Positions 7,827 through 14,060 of a DNA stretch of 15,111 bases are shown here, piece after piece; the first letter of the stretch is position 1, and the number at the start of each line of letters is the position of its first letter. The notes beneath the pieces were generated by a model that saw only the letters and a list, made by a program, of their open reading frames with translations, was not told the origin of the DNA and did no database searches. This DNA is from CAYSEW01 sp964430245 (GTDB lineage Bacteria; Bacteroidota; Bacteroidia; Flavobacteriales_D; Parvicellaceae). The translations under genes were made by a program, and so were the position numbers. Location of the stretch: assembly GCA_964430245.1 (NCBI GenBank), contig CAYSEW010000044.1, forward strand, positions 1-15,111, in the 5' to 3' direction.

Positions 7827-10800
7827 ATGATAAAAAAGCTACTATTAATTGTTTTTACCCTTTCGATTATTTATTCAAATAACATCTTTGCTCAGGCACC
7901 AGAAGGATTTAATTATCAATGTGTGATAAGAGATAATTCAGGACAAGCCATTGCTAATCAGGCTGTAGGTGTGCAGTTTAATATATTGCAAGGTTCAATT
8001 ACTGGTTCATCTGTATATACGGAGTCACATTCAACTACTACTAATGGGTATGGTTTGATTACTTTAACAATTGGTGCTGGTACTACAACAGATGATCTTT
8101 CAACTGTTGATTGGGGTAATGGTCCATATTACATACATGTAGAAGCAGATGCAAATGGAGGAACTAATTATTCTGATGTTAGTACTACTCAAATGATGAG
8201 TGTACCTTATGCATTATATGCTAAATATGGGGAAGATGCAGATACAGATGCATCTAATGAAATACAAGATATTTCTTTAACAGGAACAGATCTTTCGATT
8301 AGTTCTGGATCTACAGTTGACTTATCAAGTTTACAAGATGGTACTGGAACAGATGATCAAAATATAGCTGGATCTGGGTTAAATGGAACTACATTAACTA
8401 TTGGAATTGAAAATGGAACTAGTGAAGCAGTTGACCTTTCCTCCTTACAAGATGGCACAGGTACTGATGATCAGGGTTTGACTGGTGCAACATTAACAGG
8501 GACAACTTTACAGATAGATATTGAGAGTGGAACATCAGCAACTGTTGATTTGGTGGGCTTGCAAGATGGAGTAGATGATGCAGATAATGATCCTGTTAAT
8601 GAATTAAATACTGGTGTAACTTTAAATGGAACTTCATTAGAGGTTACTGATGCAGGAGGAACTTTATCTGCAGATCTTTCACCCTTACAAGATGGAACAG
8701 GTACAGATGATCAGGATTTAACTGGCGCAACTTTAACTGGAACAACTTTACAGATAGATATTGAGAGTGGAGCATCAGCATCTGTTGATTTGGTGGGTTT
8801 ACAAGATGGAGTAGATGATGCAGATAATGATCCTGCTAATGAATTTAATACAAGTACAGTATTAAATGGTACTGATCTTGAAATTACTGATGGTGGTGGT
8901 ACTTTAACTACAGATTTATCATCACTTACTGATGATGGAGATTGGGTTGTTGGGTCAGGTGTTGTCTATAATACATCAGATAATATTGGAATAGGAACTG
9001 CTAATCCTACAAGTGGAAGCCTTGTTGTAAATGGTACAGGTTCAAATGCATTATATGTATCTAATTTAAGTGCAAATAGAGGCGCATACATAGAATCTCT
9101 TACTGGAACAGGTGCAGATATTGTAAGTGGAAGTGGGGATGCAGTTATTGGAACTACAAGTAGTGGAGTTGCAATAACTGGTTTTAGCAATACTGGAACT
9201 GCTGGGTCTTTTACTTTGTCAGCTTCAGGAACTTCAATAATTAGTGCATTTGATGGCACTACAGAAGTATTTACTGTAGATGATGGTGGTAATGTAGGAA
9301 TTGGGATAACAGCTCCTCTATATGATTTAGATATTGCAGGAGATGCACATTTATCTGGTCAGTTAATAGATTATTTAGGTAATTCTGGTATGTCTGGACA
9401 AATTTTGGCTTCAAGTGCTGGTGGTAATGTGTTTTGGGCAGATGCCTCATTGATAAATACAGATGATCAGGATTTAACTGGCGCAACTTTAACTGGAACA
9501 ACTTTACAGATAGATATTGAGAGTGGAGCATCAGCATCTGTTGATTTGGTGGGTTTACAAGATGGAGTAGATGATGCAGATAATGATCCTGCTAATGAAT
9601 TTAATACAAGTACAGTATTAAATGGTACTGATCTTGAAATTACTGATGGTGGTGGTACTTTAACTACAGATTTATCATCACTTACTGATGATGGAGATTG
9701 GGTTGTTGGGTCAGGTGTTGTCTATAATACATCAGATAATATTGGAATAGGAACTGCTAATCCTACAAGTGGAAGCCTTGTTGTAAATGGTACAGGTTCA
9801 AATGCATTATATGTATCTAATTTAAGTGCAAATAGAGGCGCATACATAGAATCTCTTACTGGAACAGGTGCAGATATTGTAAGTGGAAGTGGGGATGCAG
9901 TTATTGGAACTACAAGTAGTGGAGTTGCAATAACTGGTTTTAGCAATACTGGAACTGCTGGGTCTTTTACTTTGTCAGCTTCAGGAACTTCAATAATTAG
10001 TGCATTTGATGGCACTACAGAAGTATTTACTGTAGATGATGGTGGCAATGTAGGAATTGGCTCATCATCACCTATTGGTAAATTATATCTAGAATCAGCA
10101 GGCTCAACAGGAAGTGTTTCGGATATGGGAGTATTTAAGAATAATAGCACTTCTGGTTCTAGTGCTTTGACATATTTAAATAATGATGTTTCTTCTCAAC
10201 TTTCTGTTGGAGTCAATGGAACTACTCATTCAAGTGCATCAAATGGTTTTATATGGATGTATAATGATCATGACATAAGAATTGGCACGAATTCTACAGA
10301 AAGAATGATCATTAAGAATGATGGATTAGTCGGAATTGGAACTACTTCACCTAGTGAACTTTTACATGTGAATGGTGTGGCTAAAGTAGGTACGTCTACA
10401 TATGCAACTGGAATGATCTATTCAGGATATATAGAAGCTGCTTCAACAAGTGATGGAAATCGGATATTCCCAATGGTTAATACATCTACCACTGGGGCTG
10501 GTTGGGGTTATATAGGAGATAATGACACCTATTGGTACTATGTGTATTCTCAAAACCTTATAGATCCTTCTAGAAGAGAATTGAAGAAAAATATAATACC
10601 AATAGATAATAATATTTATGAGTTGGTTATGGCTGATATTGATAAAATTCACCCTACATTCTATAGATATAAGAACGAAACGGAAGAGCTTGAAAGTGGT
10701 AATGAATCAAAATTTCGCCCTAATATGCATTTAGGTGTAATCCTTGATGAATCTCCTGATTATATTCAAGATAATGCTTTTTCAGGTATAGATGTTTATG

Positions 10801-11261
10801 CTATAAGTACATTGTCATTAGCTGGAGTAAAGCACAATAGACTTAGAATAAATAATAACGAAAATATTGTTAAAGAATTAATAGATGCTAAAGATTTTGG
10901 TGTAGTAAACATGAATACTTATTCTAAAAAAGTTAAATTTTCAAATGAGTTTAAAAACATGGCAGATCAAGTTGAAAATAATCCTGTTATAATGCTAACT
11001 CCAATGTCACCTAATACTAATGTTTATGTTACTGATGTTTCTAAATCTGGTTTTACAATAGTGAGTGAAAATGGAATAGGAATGGATGTGAGTTGGATGG
11101 CTTTTACTAAGGTGATTATGCCTGATATTAATAAAGGAAATATTAATAATATTCCATCTTCATTAATGAGATCACTTAAGGTTGATGAGTCACAAAAGAG
11201 TATTATTAAAAACTATGAGGAAAAAGTTAGGCAAGAACAGTTAAATAGTATTAAAAAATAA
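7827..11261 (+). CDS. Large secreted repeat fibre with S74-type (tail-fibre) chaperone region
   Basis: A 1144-residue exported fibre-like protein. Residues 1-22 are a signal peptide cut near FAQ/APEGF. Residues 23-140 form a head module (PEGFNYQ, YGLITLTIGAG, TTQMMSVPYALYAK). From residue 169 come five 38- or 42-residue acidic repeats starting LQDG. Shaft motifs of the form GIGxxxP, common in tail-fibre-like proteins, occur near 386, 488, 638, 740 and 834. Residues about 915-1025 resemble the S74 intramolecular chaperone: PSRRELKKNI matches the family's SDxRLK block, keeping Ser915 and Lys920 in the +5 spacing of the self-cleavage dyad, followed by MHLGVILDESPDYI. Residues about 1036-1095 look like a further beta-sandwich (VKFSNEF, VIMLTPMSP, SGFTIV, VSWMAF), perhaps lectin-like. 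No type IX sorting domain is visible at the C-terminus. It probably trimerises into a surface fibre. The name is solid by architecture; its ligand is unknown. Confidence 0.8.
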   Translation: MIKKLLLIVFTLSIIYSNNIFAQAPEGFNYQCVIRDNSGQAIANQAVGVQFNILQGSITGSSVYTESHSTTTNGYGLITLTIGAGTTTDDLSTVDWGNGPYYIHVEADANGGTNYSDVSTTQMMSVPYALYAKYGEDADTDASNEIQDISLTGTDLSISSGSTVDLSSLQDGTGTDDQNIAGSGLNGTTLTIGIENGTSEAVDLSSLQDGTGTDDQGLTGATLTGTTLQIDIESGTSATVDLVGLQDGVDDADNDPVNELNTGVTLNGTSLEVTDAGGTLSADLSPLQDGTGTDDQDLTGATLTGTTLQIDIESGASASVDLVGLQDGVDDADNDPANEFNTSTVLNGTDLEITDGGGTLTTDLSSLTDDGDWVVGSGVVYNTSDNIGIGTANPTSGSLVVNGTGSNALYVSNLSANRGAYIESLTGTGADIVSGSGDAVIGTTSSGVAITGFSNTGTAGSFTLSASGTSIISAFDGTTEVFTVDDGGNVGIGITAPLYDLDIAGDAHLSGQLIDYLGNSGMSGQILASSAGGNVFWADASLINTDDQDLTGATLTGTTLQIDIESGASASVDLVGLQDGVDDADNDPANEFNTSTVLNGTDLEITDGGGTLTTDLSSLTDDGDWVVGSGVVYNTSDNIGIGTANPTSGSLVVNGTGSNALYVSNLSANRGAYIESLTGTGADIVSGSGDAVIGTTSSGVAITGFSNTGTAGSFTLSASGTSIISAFDGTTEVFTVDDGGNVGIGSSSPIGKLYLESAGSTGSVSDMGVFKNNSTSGSSALTYLNNDVSSQLSVGVNGTTHSSASNGFIWMYNDHDIRIGTNSTERMIIKNDGLVGIGTTSPSELLHVNGVAKVGTSTYATGMIYSGYIEAASTSDGNRIFPMVNTSTTGAGWGYIGDNDTYWYYVYSQNLIDPSRRELKKNIIPIDNNIYELVMADIDKIHPTFYRYKNETEELESGNESKFRPNMHLGVILDESPDYIQDNAFSGIDVYAISTLSLAGVKHNRLRINNNENIVKELIDAKDFGVVNMNTYSKKVKFSNEFKNMADQVENNPVIMLTPMSPNTNVYVTDVSKSGFTIVSENGIGMDVSWMAFTKVIMPDINKGNINNIPSSLMRSLKVDESQKSIIKNYEEKVRQEQLNSIKK
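8331..8924 (+). repeat. Alternating 38/42-residue LQDG repeats in the fibre gene
   Basis: Five consecutive in-frame units begin with Leu-Gln-Asp-Gly at 8331, 8445, 8559, 8685 and 8799. Their lengths are 114, 114, 126, 114 and 126 bases (38, 38, 42, 38, 42 residues). The 38-residue type starts LQDGTGTDDQ. The 42-residue type starts LQDGVDDADNDP. A 38+42 pair gives a 240-base higher-order period. The Asp-rich loops could bind calcium, which is inference. The 42-residue type is also the sole unit of the tandem array in the fibre gene starting at 14061. Confidence 0.85.
8702..9304 (+). repeat. Long direct duplication, copy 1
   Basis: Bases 8702-9289 are identical to 9458-10045 (588 bases, offset 756). 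After one mismatch (t at 9290, c at 10046) identity continues to 9304. The offset is 252 codons, so the frame is kept. The copy spans part of one 38-residue LQDG unit, one 42-residue unit and the first GIGTANP shaft segment. A unique stretch of 153 bases (9305-9457) separates it from copy 2. Confidence 0.95.
9458..10060 (+). repeat. Long direct duplication, copy 2
   Basis: This is the second copy of the in-frame duplication, identical to copy 1 over its first 588 bases and differing by one silent third-position change before identity ends at 10060. The absence of synonymous differences over 196 codons implies a very recent duplication or recent gene conversion. A collapse or expansion error in assembly is the alternative. 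Confidence 0.95.
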
Positions 11262-11294
11262 TAATTCTATTTTTATTACCGATTACAATTAAAA

Positions 11295-11369
11295 TCACGT
11301 TTAAGCGTGAAGCTTATTATTCTATGTATATGTATTATTGTAAATAATTGTATGGAAAAGCAACCATAC
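11295..11369 (+). terminator. Weak hairpins after the first fibre gene (possible terminator)
   Basis: In the 199-base gap 11262-11460 there are two mutually exclusive 5-base-pair stems: TCACG/CGTGA (11295-11310) and TAAGC/GCTTA (11302-11316). A separate perfect 6-base-pair stem follows, GTATGG/CCATAC with an 8-base loop (11350-11369). None is followed by a strict T-run, although T-rich sequence follows each. They could end transcription of the first block or act on the leader of the next. The gap shows only a one-mismatch -7 box (TTATTTTG, 11385-11392) for the gene at 11461. Confidence 0.25.
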
Positions 11370-11460
11370 TGTGTTTATATAGTCTTATTTTGTACCAAAA
11401 TATAGATTAATATATTTAAATAATATTTTTTCACATTACTTAGACTGATTTATCAATAGA

Positions 11461-12399
11461 ATGCTATCCCGAATAACACCAATTTTCAACCTATTTTTTT
11501 TCATTTTCTTTTTAGGGTTTACTCTACATGGTCAATATACTGCTGATCAATATATATTATCAACTTCAGGTAGTTTTGGCTCATTTACAAATAATAATAC
11601 ACTTTCCTGGACAATTGGTGAAGTAATTATAGAAACTGGTAATCAAAATAATTATCAATTTACTCAAGGATTTCATCAACCGACACCTACATGTAATTTA
11701 GTTTTCGATTTTAGTGATTCATTGACATATTGTGGTCTTGATTCTGTTTTAATTGATATTGGCTCATTCGAATCCTATATGTGGTCTAGTGGAGATACTA
11801 CTCAAACCTTAATGGCTAACACAAATGGAAATTATACAATTCAAGTAACCGATAGCCTAGGTTGTTCTGCAATCGATTCTTTCCAGCTTTTTTTACATGA
11901 TATTCCATTCATTACTGCTAATGTTTTTGAATATATAGATGGGACTGGTGGAGATGTAGATCTTGATGTTTTTCAAGGCAATCCTCCATATTATTATGAT
12001 TGGTCTATGGATGGCACAGGAGATTTTGATGATCTTGAAGATCAATTTAACCTTTCTCCAGGCACTTATCAAGTAATAGTAATTGATGAAAATGGATGTA
12101 AAGACACTATTGATGTTTTTATTACAGACGAAATGGCCATTTTTATTCCGACAGGTATTTCACCTAATGCAGATGGTGTAAATGATACTTGGGATATTCA
12201 AGGTATAGATTTATTAAATGATTATGAGGTTAAGGTTTTAAATCGTTGGGGACATGTGCTGTATTCTGCTAAAAATAATTTTTCTCCATGGGATGCAACT
12301 TATAAAGGAGCTTTAGTTCCTACATCTGATTATTATTATGTGATAGAATTTATATCTCTTAAAAAGGTATATACCGGAACATTAACTGTAAAATATTGA
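11461..12399 (+). CDS. Secreted protein with type B T9SS (gliding-motility-associated) sorting domain
   Basis: A 312-residue exported protein. Residues 1-25 are a signal peptide ending near LHGQ. Residues about 29-73 repeat the module of the small type A protein at 7327 (YILSTSG, LSWTIGE, FTQGFHQP). Residues about 78-145 form an Ig-like repeat with paired cysteines (YMWSSGDTTQTL, GNYTIQVTDSLGC). Residues about 157-222 form an SprB-like repeat (NPPYYYDWSMDGTG, SPGTYQVIVIDENGC). Residues about 227-312 are the type B sorting domain: IFIPTGISPNADGVNDTW, VKVLNRWGHVLY and YYYVIEF before the terminal VKY. Type B cargo such as SprB of Flavobacterium johnsoniae needs a cognate PorP/SprF protein for secretion and attachment. 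The next gene encodes exactly such a protein, starting two bases after this stop. The protein is therefore likely a surface-displayed cargo or adhesin of that partner. Confidence 0.87.
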   Translation: MLSRITPIFNLFFFIFFLGFTLHGQYTADQYILSTSGSFGSFTNNNTLSWTIGEVIIETGNQNNYQFTQGFHQPTPTCNLVFDFSDSLTYCGLDSVLIDIGSFESYMWSSGDTTQTLMANTNGNYTIQVTDSLGCSAIDSFQLFLHDIPFITANVFEYIDGTGGDVDLDVFQGNPPYYYDWSMDGTGDFDDLEDQFNLSPGTYQVIVIDENGCKDTIDVFITDEMAIFIPTGISPNADGVNDTWDIQGIDLLNDYEVKVLNRWGHVLYSAKNNFSPWDATYKGALVPTSDYYYVIEFISLKKVYTGTLTVKY

Positions 12400-12401
12400 A
12401 A

Positions 12402-14051
12402 ATGGGTAGTTGGATTAAGAGTATAGCTTTTGTTTTCATATTATTTTTTACATATAATGGAATCTCTCAACAAGTTGCTTTAAATAGTCAGTTTTATTAT
12501 TTTGATTTCATATTAAATCCATCACTTTCAGGATCTAAAGATTATAATCCAATTTATTTGTCTTATCGAAATCAATGGACTGGGTTTAATGGAAGTCCAG
12601 AAACTATTCATTTTGGTGGAAATATGGCATTGGATGCTTTTAATGGTTTAGGGATACAATTTTTTCAGGACAATCATGGTGGTGCATATAAGCAAAATGG
12701 GATGCATTTAAATTATGCTAGACATTTTATTATAAAAGAAAAAAAATATTTTAGTATAGGTGGAGGGATGTTAATTGACCAATTTTCTGGAAATTTCAAT
12801 AATTTAGAATTGGTAAATCCAACTGATAATGTTTTTCTTATAGGTCAAGAAAGTAAGTTATTAGCTGACGCATCTATAGGATTTAATTTTCATTTAAATA
12901 AATTTAATATAGGGATTTCTTCTTTTAATTTGTTGCAATCCAGGGTTAGTAATAATTCTATACAGAGTAATAACAATAATCTAAAAAGACAATATCAATT
13001 ACTATGTAGTTATTCCTTACCAATCGATAGTTCTATAGTTTTAGAACCTAAAATCCTTGTTAGGGGATTGGAATCAGGTATATATCATGGTGATTTACTT
13101 ATGTTAGGAAAGTTTAAAGAAATTTATATTCTTGGATTTTCACATCGAATAGGCGCTGCATGGTCTTTTATTGCAGGTATTGAGTACAATAATTCAGTGA
13201 TTTCTTATAGTTACGATCTATCAACTTCTGGATTACAGAACTATACTGGAGCTACTCATGAAGTTATTCTTGGTTATAAATTTAAGGGTAAAGGAGGTGA
13301 ATTAAATAATGACCTAGATTTTGATGGCATTAAAGATAATAAAGATGATTGCCCTAATATACCTGGTCCTATTGAAAATAAAGGTTGCCCTTATGGAGAC
13401 TTAGATGAAGATGGTATTTTAGATAATATTGATAAATGTCCTGAAATACCTGGTATTATTGAATTAGATGGTTGCCCTGAAGAAATTGAAGAAGTTATTG
13501 ACTCATCAAATTTTAATCTTGACACTTTAGAAGAAGGTGATATAAATTTAATTATAGATCCAGATGAAAAGGGAGATATAGATTTTGCTATTGACACTAA
13601 TGATATGATTGAAATCCCTACATCAAAAGAGGAGGCAGAAATCAACATAATTTTTGAAAATCTAGAATTTGAATTCGATAAATCTTCTATAAATCCAAAG
13701 TTTTATCTTGAACTTGATCGTTTGGTAGAGTTATTAAAAACTAATTCAGAATGGAAACTAATTATAAATGGACATACTGATGCAAAAAGAGATATTCAAT
13801 TAGCTAAGAAAATTTTAAAAAGAAAAGGAATTCCATATTCTAAAGAAACTCACGATGAATTAAGTATGAAATACAATGTTAATTTATCTCAAAAAAGAGT
13901 ACAGTCAGTTGTTGAATATTTAATTAAAAAGGGTATTTCAGAAAGTCGTTTACAAGCAATTGGTCATGGAGAAGAAAATCCTATAGCAACAAATAAAACT
14001 GAAGAAGGAAGACGAAAAAATAGAAGAGTTGAAGTAGAAATTATTAAATAA
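12402..14051 (+). CDS. PorP/SprF-family outer-membrane protein fused to TSP3 repeats and OmpA domain
   Basis: A 549-residue outer-membrane protein. Residues 1-23 are a signal peptide ending ISQQ. Residues about 24-296 are a PorP/SprF-type beta-barrel, with the family opening FILNPSLSGS, YRNQWTGF and alternating strands ending VILGYKF. Residues 303-359 hold two thrombospondin type 3 calcium-binding repeats (DLDFDGIKDNKDDCP and DLDEDGILDNIDKCP). Residues 360-412 are an acidic linker. Residues 413-549 are an OmpA-like domain (FEFDKSSI, INGHTD, LSQKRV, GHGEENP, GRRKNRRVE) that should bind peptidoglycan. PorP/SprF proteins help secrete or anchor type B T9SS cargo; this fusion would tie the barrel to the cell wall. 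I chose the ATG at 12402; an in-frame TTG at 12396 would add two codons and overlap the preceding gene by four bases. The OmpA domain has about 24 extra residues after HTD. The fibre gene follows nine bases downstream. Confidence 0.87.
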   Translation: MGSWIKSIAFVFILFFTYNGISQQVALNSQFYYFDFILNPSLSGSKDYNPIYLSYRNQWTGFNGSPETIHFGGNMALDAFNGLGIQFFQDNHGGAYKQNGMHLNYARHFIIKEKKYFSIGGGMLIDQFSGNFNNLELVNPTDNVFLIGQESKLLADASIGFNFHLNKFNIGISSFNLLQSRVSNNSIQSNNNNLKRQYQLLCSYSLPIDSSIVLEPKILVRGLESGIYHGDLLMLGKFKEIYILGFSHRIGAAWSFIAGIEYNNSVISYSYDLSTSGLQNYTGATHEVILGYKFKGKGGELNNDLDFDGIKDNKDDCPNIPGPIENKGCPYGDLDEDGILDNIDKCPEIPGIIELDGCPEEIEEVIDSSNFNLDTLEEGDINLIIDPDEKGDIDFAIDTNDMIEIPTSKEEAEINIIFENLEFEFDKSSINPKFYLELDRLVELLKTNSEWKLIINGHTDAKRDIQLAKKILKRKGIPYSKETHDELSMKYNVNLSQKRVQSVVEYLIKKGISESRLQAIGHGEENPIATNKTEEGRRKNRRVEVEIIK

Positions 14052-14060
14052 ATATATTTT

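Noticed and set aside
8966..10150. Two minus-strand open frames (8966-9259 and 9722-10150) with near-identical translations
   Set aside because: They mirror the two copies of the 588-base duplication inside the fibre gene. They have no signal peptide, domain or independent upstream region.
7827..11261. Prophage tail-fibre gene
   Set aside because: S74-type regions are common in phage tails, but the protein has a Sec signal peptide, sits next to T9SS-sorted proteins and a PorP-type barrel, and no phage structural, lysis or integrase gene is present.
12396..12401. TTG start giving a four-base overlap between the type B-sorted gene and the barrel gene
   Set aside because: An ATG two codons later gives the same signal peptide and a two-base gap, so the ATG is the simpler start. 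The TTG cannot be excluded.
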